NCBI GenBank assembly: GCA_016292745.1
Contig: JAEDFO010000005.1
Coordinates: 1-64,000, forward strand
Direction of reading: 5' to 3'
Origin: Muribaculaceae bacterium
Lineage (GTDB): Bacteria > Bacteroidota > Bacteroidia > Bacteroidales > Muribaculaceae
Length of the DNA: 64,000 nucleotides
A model generated the notes under the pieces. It was not told where the DNA came from, did not search any database, and saw nothing but the letters and a program-made list of their open reading frames with translations. Each line of letters begins with the position of its first letter. Position 1 is the stretch's first letter. Shown in pieces: positions 34,832-44,094 of the stretch. The position numbers and the translations under genes are program-made.

Positions 34832-34863
34832 TTTGGCACTTAGGCAGATTATCTATATTTTTG
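34832..34863 (+). promoter_or_regulatory. promoter of the LptF/G-type permease gene
   Basis: TTTG (34832-34835), 20-nt spacer, TATTTTTG (34856-34863), exact in both boxes. It overlaps the TTG codon at 34861 and so rules it out as the start codon. Confidence 0.75.
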
Positions 34864-34887
34864 CGTCGGCATTTTATTTTCATCGAA

Positions 34888-36093
34888 GTGAACATCAAAG
34901 GCAACATAGAAAAGCTCAAAACAGCCCTGAGGAATTGCATCGGCAGTATCAAGGAATTGGCTCACAATCCCAAGCAGCTGAAGCAGAAATGCCTTGAGCA
35001 ATGGAAAAATGTACGCAACTCGCTGTTCACCATTCTCGACTGGTATATCATACGCAAATTCCTGGGCTCGTACGTGTTCTCCATCATTCTGTTGCTTGCC
35101 ATAGTGATTGTGTTCGACATTAACGAGAAAATCGACTCGATGCTTAAGGCGCCACTCCACGACACCATTTTCGACTATTTCGTCAATTTCCTCCCGTATT
35201 TTGCCAACCAGTTCAGCCCGCTGTTCACATTCATCGCTGTGATTTTCTTCACCTCGAAGATGGCCGACCACTCCGAAATCATTGCAATCCTGTCGAGCGG
35301 CGTAAGCTACCGACGCTTCACACGGCCATATATGGTTGCAGCTACAGTGATTGCGGCCCTGTCGTTCGTGCTTAGCGCATACATCATTCCTCCAGCAAAC
35401 GTTGAGCGCATTGCCTACACCAACAAATATGTGAAGAACAAGCGAGTGGACACCGGAGCCAACATCCAGCTCCAAGTGAGCCCAGGCGTGATTGCATATA
35501 TGGCCCGCTACGACAATAATTCAAAGACCGGATACAAATTCTCGCTCGATAAATTCGAGGGAAAATCACTGAAATCGCGACTCACTGCTCAGTCGATTGT
35601 CTACGACACTCTTTTCAGCTGGACAGTCCACAGCTATCAGATTCGCGACTTCAAGGGACTGCGCGAAGAGATGCGCTCGGGAACAAAGCTCGACACAATC
35701 ATCTCTTTCGTGCCTCGTGACTTCCTCATCTCGGTCAACGACCAGGAAACCTTGACCACCCCCGAACTGCGCGACTATATCAACGCCCAGAAAAAACGCG
35801 GCGTGGCCAACATAAAGAACTTTGAAATCGAACTCGAACGCCGATATGCCATGACGGCCGCAGCCTACATCCTCACACTCATCGGCATGTCGCTGTCGTC
35901 GCGGAAAGTGCGAGGCGGCACCGGTGTTAACATCGGCATCGGGCTGGCTCTGAGTTTCTCTTATATTCTGTTCTCTACGGTCACCGCTTCGTTTGCTGTT
36001 TCGGGGCTCACATCGCCACTGGTGGCAATGTGGATTCCTAACGTAATCTACATTATCATCGGCATATTCTTATATCGCAAGGCTTCGGTTTAA
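34888..36093 (+). CDS. LptF/LptG-type lipopolysaccharide export permease
   Basis: 401 residues from GTG 34888. Six membrane helices in the YjgP/YjgQ layout: three around residues 60-160 (IIRKFLGSYVFSIILLLAIVIVF onward), a periplasmic beta-jelly-roll region (~190-310), then three at the C-terminus. With LptB and its partner it pulls LPS from the inner membrane. An unusual basic helical N-terminal extension of ~50 residues precedes the conserved LDWYIIRKF. GTG is chosen because the TTG at 34861 overlaps the -7 box; no in-frame ATG lies before the first membrane helix. umuD follows after 33 nt. Confidence 0.9.
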   Translation: MNIKGNIEKLKTALRNCIGSIKELAHNPKQLKQKCLEQWKNVRNSLFTILDWYIIRKFLGSYVFSIILLLAIVIVFDINEKIDSMLKAPLHDTIFDYFVNFLPYFANQFSPLFTFIAVIFFTSKMADHSEIIAILSSGVSYRRFTRPYMVAATVIAALSFVLSAYIIPPANVERIAYTNKYVKNKRVDTGANIQLQVSPGVIAYMARYDNNSKTGYKFSLDKFEGKSLKSRLTAQSIVYDTLFSWTVHSYQIRDFKGLREEMRSGTKLDTIISFVPRDFLISVNDQETLTTPELRDYINAQKKRGVANIKNFEIELERRYAMTAAAYILTLIGMSLSSRKVRGGTGVNIGIGLALSFSYILFSTVTASFAVSGLTSPLVAMWIPNVIYIIIGIFLYRKASV

Positions 36094-36126
36094 GCCTTTT
36101 TACTAAACAAAAACACCAATATTGAA

Positions 36127-36558
36127 ATGACCGATTCATCGATACATCCAATAGCCGAAAGCAGCAATATGGAGCTGCCGATTCTCGACGGACTCATTCC
36201 CGCCGGGTTCCCCAGCCCGCTTCAGGGCATCGCCCAAGACTACATCGACCTTAACCGCGAACTCATCAGCCACCCGTCGTCAACGTTTTGCGCTCGCGTC
36301 ACCGGCAACTCGATGATTGATTCCGGCATTTGCGACGGCGACTTGCTGATAATCGACAAATCGCTCGACCCTCACGACGGCGCCATCGCTGTGTGTTTCG
36401 TTGATGGCGAATTCACACTCAAGCGCATTGCCATACGCCACGATGGCGTGTATCTGGTGCCCGCCAATCCTAAATTCAAGGAAATAAAGGTTAGCGAGGA
36501 GAGCAATTTCCAGGTGTGGGGCATCGTGACCTACATAATTAAAGCCACATCTAAATAG
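36127..36558 (+). CDS. umuD: UmuD-type self-cleaving S24 peptidase / Pol V accessory subunit
   Basis: 143 residues. The S24 catalytic pair is present: Ser62 in VTGNSMIDSGICDGD and Lys99 in FTLKRI. A likely autocleavage site Ala26-Gly27 (PAGFPSP) sits where UmuD is cut. There is no helix-turn-helix, so it is UmuD and not LexA. Cleaved UmuD' joins UmuC to form the error-prone polymerase V. umuC begins 31 nt downstream. No SOS-type operator was recognised upstream. Confidence 0.93.
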   Translation: MTDSSIHPIAESSNMELPILDGLIPAGFPSPLQGIAQDYIDLNRELISHPSSTFCARVTGNSMIDSGICDGDLLIIDKSLDPHDGAIAVCFVDGEFTLKRIAIRHDGVYLVPANPKFKEIKVSEESNFQVWGIVTYIIKATSK

Positions 36559-36589
36559 TCTGCCATTTCCAGACACTACAGTCACCGAT

Positions 36590-37852
36590 ATGCGAGCCCT
36601 CGTAGATTGCAACAACTTTTTCGTGTCGTGCGAACGGGTGTTCAACCCATCGCTCAACGGCGTACCCGTGATAGTGATGTCGGGCAACGACGGCTGTGTG
36701 ATTGCACGAAGCAACGAAGCGAAGGCCCTCGGCATTCCAATGGGAGCTCCGGTGTTTCAGTGGCGCGAGGTGATTGAACGAAACAATGTGCGCTGCTACT
36801 CGTGCAACCATGTGCTATATGGCGACATGTCGCGCCGAATAATGACCCTGCTGGCCGAGATGGTTGAGGACATCGAGATTTTCTCGGTCGACGAGGCCTT
36901 CTTCACCATTCCCGACGACACAGGCATCGACACTCTTAAGCAGATTGCCTTCCGTATACAGAAATGCACCGGAATTCCGGTGAGCATCGGAGCCAGCCGA
37001 AGCCGCACCCTGGCTAAGATTGCATCGCACATTGCCAAGAAAGAATGCCTCGACACCACCCATGCTTTCATCCTCAACAATCGCGATGAGGTGCGTCGAC
37101 GCCTTGCCGCAACTCCGGTGGGCGATGTGTGGGGCATAGGCCGACGCACCCGCGACAAGCTGCTTGCCACCAACATCGAGACTGCACTGCAATTCTCGAT
37201 GATGTCAAGAAAATGGGTGAAATCGAAATTCACCATCACCGGCGAACGCACATGGCTCGAACTGCACGGCGTTGACTGCACCATGCCGAGCCCAGTAGAT
37301 GCTCCCCGACAAAGCCTGTCGCATTCGCGCACTTTTGCAACCGACGTAACCGATTTCACACAGCTACGGCAAGCAATTGCCTCGTTTGCCACCACTTGCG
37401 CCGAAAAGTTGCGTAACGAAGGTCTTATTGCCGGCAAAATAACCGTTTTCATTGCCGGAAACATCCACCACGACACTCCGCAATACAGCAACTCGGCCAC
37501 TGCCGACATAACATATCCAACTTCGAGCACCCTCGAGATTGTTAAATATGCCGACCGCCTATTTGCCGCAATCTTCCGCCAAGGCTACGGCTATAAGCGC
37601 GCCGGGGTGTTTCTGGCCAATCTCTCGCCAAGCACAAACCGCCAAATGAAACTTTTCAACCCTATCGACGAGGCAAAGCACAACAATCTGATGAAAGCTG
37701 TCGACACCATCAACACCCGCATTGCCTATAATTCGCTGCACCTTGCCGCACTAAGCGGTGCCGATGAATGGCGTCCGAAAAGCGAGTTCCGATCGAGGGA
37801 ATTCACCACCAACTTCAGTCAGATTATGACCATAAACTGTAAGGAAAAATAA
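36590..37852 (+). CDS. umuC: Y-family DNA polymerase V catalytic subunit
   Basis: 420 residues. Y-family palm motifs are clear: MRALVDCNNFFVSCERVF at the start, GIPMG, then the catalytic SVDEAFF near residue 103, and the helix-hairpin-helix WGIGRRTRDKL near 183. The C-terminal little-finger and DUF4113-like tail (RPKSEFRSREFTTNFSQI) is typical of UmuC. It performs translesion synthesis as part of Pol V with UmuD'. The length matches the family and the motifs are intact. Confidence 0.96.
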   Translation: MRALVDCNNFFVSCERVFNPSLNGVPVIVMSGNDGCVIARSNEAKALGIPMGAPVFQWREVIERNNVRCYSCNHVLYGDMSRRIMTLLAEMVEDIEIFSVDEAFFTIPDDTGIDTLKQIAFRIQKCTGIPVSIGASRSRTLAKIASHIAKKECLDTTHAFILNNRDEVRRRLAATPVGDVWGIGRRTRDKLLATNIETALQFSMMSRKWVKSKFTITGERTWLELHGVDCTMPSPVDAPRQSLSHSRTFATDVTDFTQLRQAIASFATTCAEKLRNEGLIAGKITVFIAGNIHHDTPQYSNSATADITYPTSSTLEIVKYADRLFAAIFRQGYGYKRAGVFLANLSPSTNRQMKLFNPIDEAKHNNLMKAVDTINTRIAYNSLHLAALSGADEWRPKSEFRSREFTTNFSQIMTINCKEK

Positions 37853-37954
37853 CCCCCAATTCATTCCTCACAGCATTCGCTGCAAAGATACGGACAACAA
37901 CAATGCCGCAGCAGCGAAAACCGCCGCTACTTAAAAACTGCAACTGACATTTTT

Positions 37955-38770
37955 TCAGATTATCATCAGAATAAGGGCGCCGACAGCCAGAGATACCAGC
38001 AGGAGGCTGTCGATGCGGTCGAGAATGCCTCCATGGCCGGGTATCAACTTGCCGGAATCCTTCACTCCTACCGTGCGCTTAATGAGCGATTCGCATAAAT
38101 CGCCCCATGTGGAAAATATTGTAACCAATACGGCAAACACTATCCACTGTGTGTAGCCGCTGAGCAAAACGTAGCCATCGGGGATAAAACGTGCAGCCAG
38201 CGCTGCAATTATTATCGAAAGGCCGAGGCCTCCGAAGAATCCTTCCCACGATTTCTTGGGCGAGATACGCTCAAACAATCGATGCTTGCCTATCAGGCAC
38301 CCCACCATATACGCTCCAGTGTCGCTTATCCAGATAAAGGCAAACATGGCAAGTACCATATATTGCCCTACAAAATGGTAAAGGCTTGAGAGTATCGACA
38401 GAGGCAATGCCACATACACCTGCCCCATAAGGCTTGCACTGAGCGAGGTGAGCGGATTGCCCTGCTTTATGTAAAGCTGCACCACCAGCCTTGCCACCAG
38501 ATATGCCAGATATAACCCGATACCAAGCGTAGAGCCACCTATCACCCATATCACCGGCACCCAAAACAGCAACAAGCCGCCTACGGCATCAAGTGATTTC
38601 TCAATGTTCCGGCCCTCGGCCGACATGAGGTGGTTGAACTCATGTATTCCCAACACTGCAATCAGTCCGAAAAGGATGTCGAACAGCAATTCGTTGTCAA
38701 TCACGAGCGATGCTATGATGAGTACCCCATACAGTATTCCTGATATTGCACGTATAATGAACTTTTTCAC
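37955..38770 (-). CDS. cdsA: phosphatidate cytidylyltransferase
   Basis: 271 residues from GTG 38770 (VKKFIIRAISGILYG). It makes CDP-diacylglycerol for phospholipid synthesis in the inner membrane. About seven membrane helices, and the CdsA signature near the C-terminus: ISPKKSWEGFFGG, then KRTVGVKDSGKLIPGHGGILDR with the conserved acidic residues. The frame stays open another 90 codons upstream, but that part has no CdsA character and lies upstream of a clean promoter at 38806-38836, so it is rejected. Confidence 0.95.
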   Translation of the reverse strand: MKKFIIRAISGILYGVLIIASLVIDNELLFDILFGLIAVLGIHEFNHLMSAEGRNIEKSLDAVGGLLLFWVPVIWVIGGSTLGIGLYLAYLVARLVVQLYIKQGNPLTSLSASLMGQVYVALPLSILSSLYHFVGQYMVLAMFAFIWISDTGAYMVGCLIGKHRLFERISPKKSWEGFFGGLGLSIIIAALAARFIPDGYVLLSGYTQWIVFAVLVTIFSTWGDLCESLIKRTVGVKDSGKLIPGHGGILDRIDSLLLVSLAVGALILMII

Positions 38771-38805
38771 GATATTTCTATAATTAGTTTGCCTTAATTG
38801 TATTG

Positions 38806-38836
38806 CAAATGTACTGAAAACATATGGTAAGGCAAA
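38806..38836 (-). promoter_or_regulatory. cdsA promoter
   Basis: Minus strand TTTG (38836-38833), 19-nt spacer, TACATTTG (38813-38806), exact boxes, 36 nt before the GTG start at 38770. Confidence 0.7.
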
Positions 38837-38888
38837 GAACCACGCCATTTTTTGTGTGCTACACGGGAAACGATGAGGTTGAAATGGC

Positions 38889-39086
38889 CTATTTGCCGTC
38901 GGGGCCGGCACTGTGCTTGACTGCCAGACCTGAGAACACCATGCCCAGAACCACCAGCGACATGCCAATGGGCAGCGGACAACTGTACGACTTGTCGCCA
39001 AACATTGAAATAAGGATGAAAGCGGCGCCGCTGATGGCAAAGCACACGGCCGCTACACGGTAATAATTGATTTTCTTGTTGTTCAT
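38889..39086 (-). CDS. small membrane protein, unknown
   Basis: 65 residues: basic N-terminus (MNNKKINYYR), two membrane helices at ~11-28 and ~39-54, and a short charged tail. It resembles the many small two-helix proteins of Bacteroidales without a known role. It lies upstream of cdsA on the same strand, but cdsA has its own promoter. The overlapping frame on the same strand is less protein-like. Confidence 0.5.
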   Translation of the reverse strand: MNNKKINYYRVAAVCFAISGAAFILISMFGDKSYSCPLPIGMSLVVLGMVFSGLAVKHSAGPDGK

Positions 39087-39169
39087 AACTATATTCTGTT
39101 TTTATTGTCTTTTATTCTATTAGTCAGCCAATAATATCAATAATTACAGTTCAAGTGGCGGTTTTCGCA

Positions 39170-39209
39170 AAAAATCACCGCACCCCAAGCAGTAACTTTG
39201 GAGTGCGGT
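39170..39209 (-). terminator. terminator of the sialate esterase gene
   Basis: Minus strand ACCGCACTCCAA pairs with TTGGGGTGCGGT (12 bp, one G-U, 9-nt loop) and is followed by GATTTTTT, 34 nt after the stop at 39243. Confidence 0.8.
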
Positions 39210-39242
39210 TAAAAAGGGATATACTATATATGAACAGTATTA

Positions 39243-41201
39243 TTATTGAGCAACTTTCCATCGGTCGGTGCGGAACGGCGACAGTGGCATATCACCAGCC
39301 CCATACACATTGCATGTGGGGTTATCCGACCATCCATATCGAACGGCCATGGGATGCTTTACTTCGCTGCAACGCAGCACCACGCATCCGTCCTTCACCT
39401 CGCCATCGGCTCGATGGAACACTCGGTCGGGACCGGCAACCACAAACCCTTCGGCTTTGCCATTCTTGGCTACAACCGGAACGGTGAAGCGGACGGTTAC
39501 ACAATCTCCATCTACAGTATGACTCTTATACATCGGAGTGACTGAAGTGCCTAAGCCATAGGTTGTGTTCAGGGCCAGCTCGGCCAATCGACGTCCCACC
39601 TCCTGCTTGTCTTTCGGATGAATATCGTCGGCCAGACCACGTTCAATGGTAACTGCCATTCCTGTGTTGCTCAGTTCAAGCGCCTTGGTTTGTGCCTCGC
39701 GCAGTGGTGCCCAGCCTGAATTGGCATCGAAATATTGCGGGTTGCGGAAATTGGCAAGTTGCACGAAATAGAACGGAAAGTCGTAACCCCACTTGTCGCG
39801 CCAGTCGCAAATCATCGACGGGAACAGCACGGAATAGCTGTCGCTACGGCCTTCGTTCGATTCTCCTTGATACCATATGGCACCCTTTATCGGGAAACCG
39901 ATAAACGGATTCACCATGGCATTGTACAGTATTGCGGGATACGATGGAAACTGGCCTCCAAGGGGCGACGACGGCGCATCGCCATATTTATCCTTCGACA
40001 CACCCACGGCATACTTCCAGTCGCCGGTTATTGCCAATCGCTTACCGTTGCATTCCAGATAGAATTCCGACGCATCGCCATACACGCCACCGTTTCCACG
40101 GTTGTCGAATACCCTGACGGTAAGTTCGCATTCTCCGGCACGCGATTTCGATGCCGGAATGGTATATCGGCGAGGCTTGTCCCAACCTGTTGTGCTGCCA
40201 ATCTCCACGCCATTGAGATATGTAATATCATCGTCGTCAATCATGCCGATGCTCAGTGTCACATCTTTGCCGGCAAATTCTGCGGGAATGTTAAGTGTTC
40301 GCTTAAACCACACCACACCATCGAAATCCTCCATGCCGTTTTCCTCCCACACACCGGCAAGAGGAAGGGTCTTCCAGGTCTTGGTGTCGGTTTTCCGGCT
40401 TGCCCAAGTCCCGGGCGCCGACATTCCTGCATCGAGAGCAATAACTCGGTCGTTCCATGCCTTCATACGGGCATTATAGTCGGCAATTATGCTGTCGGTG
40501 TTATGGATGTCGCGGGCGCGATTGGCCTCTTCACTGAATTCGGGCAGAGTGGCGAGCATATCGAGGCTGGTCCAGGCTTCAGCTGGAGTGCCGCCCCATG
40601 TGCTATCGATAATGCCGATATGTACATCAGGGATGTTGTTGGTGATATGACGGGCAAAGAAATATGCAGCCGATGAGAAACCGGGCACAGTGCTCGGTGT
40701 GCATGGCTGCCAGCCACCCATCGACAGGTTAACCTCTTGGTGCGGCACCAAAGCGGTGGTGTTCTCCACCTGGAGCAGATGAATGCGCGGATGATTGGCA
40801 GCAGCTATCTCGGCCTCATAGTTCATAATCCTGCCCCAGCCTGCCAATGGCATCTCCATGTTCGATTGGCCTGAGCAGAACCACACTTCGCCGCTATACA
40901 CATTGCTGAGCTTCAGCTCTTTTCCGTCGCTGAACGATAGCGTGTACGGGCCACCTGCCGATGGAACAGCCACATCTACGGCCCAACAGCCATCAGCATC
41001 GGCGCGAACGACTGTAGGCTGGGCATCCCAACCAAGGCGCACAGTAACCTTGGCATTCTTTTTAGCTGTGCCATGTATGGTTAGTGAAGAATTCTGTTGA
41101 AGCACCATATTGTTGGTGAAATAGCTTGGCAGAGTTATCTTGGCATGCGAAGTAAGCGCCACGACTGCCGACAAAACTAATAATGATAAGGTCTTTCTCA
41201 T
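39243..41201 (-). CDS. sialate O-acetylesterase, SGNH type (secreted)
   Basis: 652 residues with a signal peptide (cleavage near TSHA). The split SGNH hydrolase domain begins with FCSGQSNMEM (nucleophile Ser113) and ends with the DDIHPKDKQEVG block carrying the catalytic Asp/His near residue 555. Between them (~285-400) is a beta-sandwich insertion like a GH2 sugar-binding domain (WFKRTLNIPAEF). It removes O-acetyl groups from sialic acid or other glycans in the periplasm; xylan-type acetyl esterases share this fold, so the substrate is tentative. Stand-alone gene with its own terminator. Confidence 0.9.
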   Translation of the reverse strand: MRKTLSLLVLSAVVALTSHAKITLPSYFTNNMVLQQNSSLTIHGTAKKNAKVTVRLGWDAQPTVVRADADGCWAVDVAVPSAGGPYTLSFSDGKELKLSNVYSGEVWFCSGQSNMEMPLAGWGRIMNYEAEIAAANHPRIHLLQVENTTALVPHQEVNLSMGGWQPCTPSTVPGFSSAAYFFARHITNNIPDVHIGIIDSTWGGTPAEAWTSLDMLATLPEFSEEANRARDIHNTDSIIADYNARMKAWNDRVIALDAGMSAPGTWASRKTDTKTWKTLPLAGVWEENGMEDFDGVVWFKRTLNIPAEFAGKDVTLSIGMIDDDDITYLNGVEIGSTTGWDKPRRYTIPASKSRAGECELTVRVFDNRGNGGVYGDASEFYLECNGKRLAITGDWKYAVGVSKDKYGDAPSSPLGGQFPSYPAILYNAMVNPFIGFPIKGAIWYQGESNEGRSDSYSVLFPSMICDWRDKWGYDFPFYFVQLANFRNPQYFDANSGWAPLREAQTKALELSNTGMAVTIERGLADDIHPKDKQEVGRRLAELALNTTYGLGTSVTPMYKSHTVDGDCVTVRFTVPVVAKNGKAEGFVVAGPDRVFHRADGEVKDGCVVLRCSEVKHPMAVRYGWSDNPTCNVYGAGDMPLSPFRTDRWKVAQ

Positions 41202-41249
41202 TTTTCGGTAATTGCTTGGTTATTTTCGGTTGGTTAATATGTTTAGAAA

Positions 41250-41257
41250 CAAAATTA
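41250..41257 (-). promoter_or_regulatory. possible -7 box for the sialate esterase gene
   Basis: Minus strand TAATTTTG, exact -7 match 49 nt upstream of the ATG at 41201; no -33 partner at the right distance. Confidence 0.35.
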
Positions 41258-41292
41258 TAAAAAAAGCGGGAAACGTAGGCCTCACCTAACTG

Positions 41293-41323
41293 AAAAAAAC
41301 AACGAGAGCGTCAGCCCTCGTTG
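41293..41323 (-). terminator. hflX terminator overlapping the end of the gene
   Basis: Minus strand CAACGAG-GGC / GCT-CTCGTTG stem followed by seven T. The 5' arm encodes the last codons of hflX and the stop codon (41311-41313) lies in the loop, so stop and terminator share sequence. Confidence 0.75.
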
Positions 41324-42549
41324 TCGTTGTTGTATGTATCGTCGTATTTTTCGAAAAGGAAATCGTTATACGGGAACCTCGCGGTGTGTATTTCCTTGGC
41401 TTTCTGATAAAGCACCGCCTTGAGTTCATCGATATTGGTGCGGTTCTTGGCCGAAATGAATATGCAGTTATCGTTCATCTTGGCCATCCACGTTTGCTTA
41501 AGCTCCTCAAGCGGAATATTCTCGCGGGTACGGGGTGTAAGATCGTCGGCATCCTTGGGCACATGGGTGTAGGCATCGATTTTGTTGAACACGACAATCT
41601 GCTCCTTGTTCTGCGCATCGCACACATCCTGGAGGGTCTTGTTTACCACTTCAATCTGCTCCTCAAACTGCGGATGCGACACATCGACTACGTGCACCAG
41701 CAAGTCGGCTTCACGAACTTCGTCGAGGGTGCTCTTGAACGAATCCACCAGATGTGTAGGCAACTTGCGGATAAACCCTACAGTGTCGGTAAGCAGAAAC
41801 GGCAGGTTTTCTATTATCACCTTGCGCACAGTTGTGTCAAGTGTGGCAAACAGTTTGTTTTCGGCAAACACATCACTTTTACTCAGCAGGTTCATCAGTG
41901 TCGACTTCCCCACGTTGGTATATCCCACCAAGGCAATGCGGGTGAGTTTACCTCGGTTCTTGCGCTGGATTGATTTCTGCTTGTCGAGGCTACGCAGACG
42001 CTCTTTCAGAAGCGATATCTTGTCGAGGATAATACGTCGGTCGGTTTCAATCTGAGTCTCACCGGGGCCTCGCATTCCTATACCACCGCGCTGACGCTCC
42101 AGGTGCGTCCACATACGAGTGAGTCGAGGCAGAAGATACTGGTACTGCGCCAATTCCACCTGCATCTTGGCGTTGGCAGTCTGGGCGCGCTTAGCGAAAA
42201 TGTCAAGAATCAGGCTTGTGCGGTCGAGAATCTTCACCTTCAGTTCTTTCTCCACATTCGAAATCTGCTTGGTGGAGAGGTCATCATCGAAAATCACCAA
42301 TCCCACTTCGTTATCTTCAACAAAGCGGGCTATCTCCTCGAGTTTTCCTTTTCCGACAAAGGTACGGGGATTGGGTGAATCGCAACGCTGAAGAAATTTC
42401 TTCACCGTAACGGCTCCGGCAGTATCGGCGAGGAAATCGAGCTCGTCGAGGTACTCCTTAGCCTTGATTTCGTTCTGCTGGGGAGTGATAAGTCCCACAA
42501 GGACTGCCTTTTCCGATGTTTCCTCGGTAATGATATGATTGTCAATCAT
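41311..42549 (-). CDS. hflX: GTPase HflX (ribosome-associated)
   Basis: 412 residues. N-terminal HflX domain (~1-190, with FVGKGKLEEI and the RGGIGMRGPGETQIE hinge), then a G domain with G1 GYTNVGKST, G3 DTVGFI and G4 FNKID. HflX splits stalled 70S ribosomes, especially under heat stress. The C-terminus ends within its own terminator hairpin. A consensus promoter lies at 42574-42605, so it is transcribed on its own although the upstream gene is on the same strand. Confidence 0.96.
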   Translation of the reverse strand: MIDNHIITEETSEKAVLVGLITPQQNEIKAKEYLDELDFLADTAGAVTVKKFLQRCDSPNPRTFVGKGKLEEIARFVEDNEVGLVIFDDDLSTKQISNVEKELKVKILDRTSLILDIFAKRAQTANAKMQVELAQYQYLLPRLTRMWTHLERQRGGIGMRGPGETQIETDRRIILDKISLLKERLRSLDKQKSIQRKNRGKLTRIALVGYTNVGKSTLMNLLSKSDVFAENKLFATLDTTVRKVIIENLPFLLTDTVGFIRKLPTHLVDSFKSTLDEVREADLLVHVVDVSHPQFEEQIEVVNKTLQDVCDAQNKEQIVVFNKIDAYTHVPKDADDLTPRTRENIPLEELKQTWMAKMNDNCIFISAKNRTNIDELKAVLYQKAKEIHTARFPYNDFLFEKYDDTYNNDNEG

Positions 42550-42573
42550 AGTTCAATTCAAAATTAGTGGGTG

Positions 42574-42605
42574 CAAAGTTAGCACCAGTTATTGAAATAG
42601 CCAAA
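42574..42605 (-). promoter_or_regulatory. hflX promoter
   Basis: Minus strand TTTG (42605-42602), 20-nt spacer, TAACTTTG (42581-42574), exact boxes, 25 nt before the ATG at 42549. Confidence 0.75.
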
Positions 42606-42618
42606 TCACAGTACGGGC

Positions 42619-44094
42619 TCATCTCCGCTCAAAGGCAAGTTTTGTACGCTTGGGCGAACGTGCACGGTTACCAATCTCCACTGCATTGTTGGGAACCGGG
42701 CCACTTATCATCTCGGGAATGTTAAACGATTTGCGGAACGCCTTGTAGAAGTTCTTCTCGTTTTGCGGCAGCACAAACGGCTTGTGGGCTACTCCCTCTT
42801 CATCAATATAGGTGAAGAATGGCCGGGAATACAATCCGTCGATGCGACGGCTGTTATACACCATCCATCGGCTGTTCGACGACCATGAATGGTAACTCTC
42901 AACCGATGTGCTGTTGGCAGCATCCATCCTGCGGCTTTCGCCGCCGACGAGGTCGACAATCAACAGGTCGGCATCCTGGTGCCAGATGGGGAAAGTTCCA
43001 TAGCCCGAGACGGTGCACACCAGCCATCGGCCATCGGGCGACACCCTCGGAAACGAGATGCTGCAATCGCGGCCTACGGCATCGATTATGGTGTCGACAT
43101 TCTCGTCGAAACGGCCTTGCTCGGGGATGAAGCCGATGGAACAAAGGCTGTAACGTAGACTCGATATCGAATCGGGCACCTGACGGGCATCGGCACTGCA
43201 GAAATAAAGCGTTGTGCCATCGGCCGAGAATGTGGGGAATGTCTCAAAGCTGTCGGAGCGGGCGGTTAGCGGTGTCGACAGTATTGTGTGCGCCTCAACA
43301 TCGTATACCACCACATCCGATGCCATATCGTACACTTCAATGCGGTTGGTTGGATGGAAGCACTGGGTGGTGCGGTTAACTGAAAACGCCACATATCGTC
43401 CCGACGGATGCCATGAGGGATACACCAGTGCCGAAAGGGTGCTGTCGGTCTTTGTGTCGAGCATCTCGATGTCATTGCCGTCGACAATCACAGTGCCGGC
43501 GTTGGCTGCGCGCAAGTGGAACAGCATCTTCTCGGGATTACGGTTGCAGAATGAGTGGCAATTGATGCAATTGTTGCCCGAAAGCCGGTTTTCGAAGATG
43601 GCTCTCTGCTCAAAGTTGCTGATGTTGCGCTGATAGATGCCCAGCTTGTTCCACAGCGAATAACCGGGCTCAATAAGACGGTAGGCAATCCATTCATCGA
43701 TTGAATCGGCGGCCACATTCACCTCAAACGGCTTGTAAGCACACCCGCGTCCGTCACGATTCGCCACTACCGTTACCCTGATGGATTTTCCCTTCGACCT
43801 ATCGAGCATCGAGTGCCATGCCTCGACGGGAATATCGAAGAAACCGTCCTCGGCATCGACGGTGACCGTGCTTCCGTCGGCGCCTTCAAGCACGGCAAAC
43901 ATGGATTCAGCCTCCATGCTGTCCGACACAGAAAAATCAAGCGGAGCTATGTTGGGAGGTACAGTCACATCTACATAATCGGGAAATATGGTCACTTCGT
44001 CAGATGTGAACTCGTCGATATTGTGGCTCATGCTGCATGATACGGTCATCAGCGATACCACCGAGATTATTGTTGCAAATATCTTTGTTTTCAT
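42619..44094 (-). CDS. TolB-like beta-propeller lipoprotein with a CxxCH motif
   Basis: 491 residues. The signal peptide ends in a lipobox-like MTVSC (Cys20), so it is probably a lipoprotein. Residues ~30-130 are beta-sandwich-like. At 176-180 stands CINCH, a c-type heme attachment motif. The rest (~225-460) is a TolB/PD40-type propeller with repeated YPSWHPSGRYVAFS, FPTFSADGTTLYF and FPRVSPDGRWLV blades. The start overlaps the DUF6057 gene stop by 4 nt, so they are coupled and very likely act together at the envelope. Whether heme is attached is unknown. Confidence 0.82.
   Translation of the reverse strand: MKTKIFATIISVVSLMTVSCSMSHNIDEFTSDEVTIFPDYVDVTVPPNIAPLDFSVSDSMEAESMFAVLEGADGSTVTVDAEDGFFDIPVEAWHSMLDRSKGKSIRVTVVANRDGRGCAYKPFEVNVAADSIDEWIAYRLIEPGYSLWNKLGIYQRNISNFEQRAIFENRLSGNNCINCHSFCNRNPEKMLFHLRAANAGTVIVDGNDIEMLDTKTDSTLSALVYPSWHPSGRYVAFSVNRTTQCFHPTNRIEVYDMASDVVVYDVEAHTILSTPLTARSDSFETFPTFSADGTTLYFCSADARQVPDSISSLRYSLCSIGFIPEQGRFDENVDTIIDAVGRDCSISFPRVSPDGRWLVCTVSGYGTFPIWHQDADLLIVDLVGGESRRMDAANSTSVESYHSWSSNSRWMVYNSRRIDGLYSRPFFTYIDEEGVAHKPFVLPQNEKNFYKAFRKSFNIPEMISGPVPNNAVEIGNRARSPKRTKLAFERR

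Noticed and set aside
38771..39040. 90-residue N-terminal extension of cdsA
   Set aside because: Cys/Trp/Pro-rich, unlike CdsA, overlaps the small membrane-protein gene in another frame and lies upstream of the cdsA promoter.
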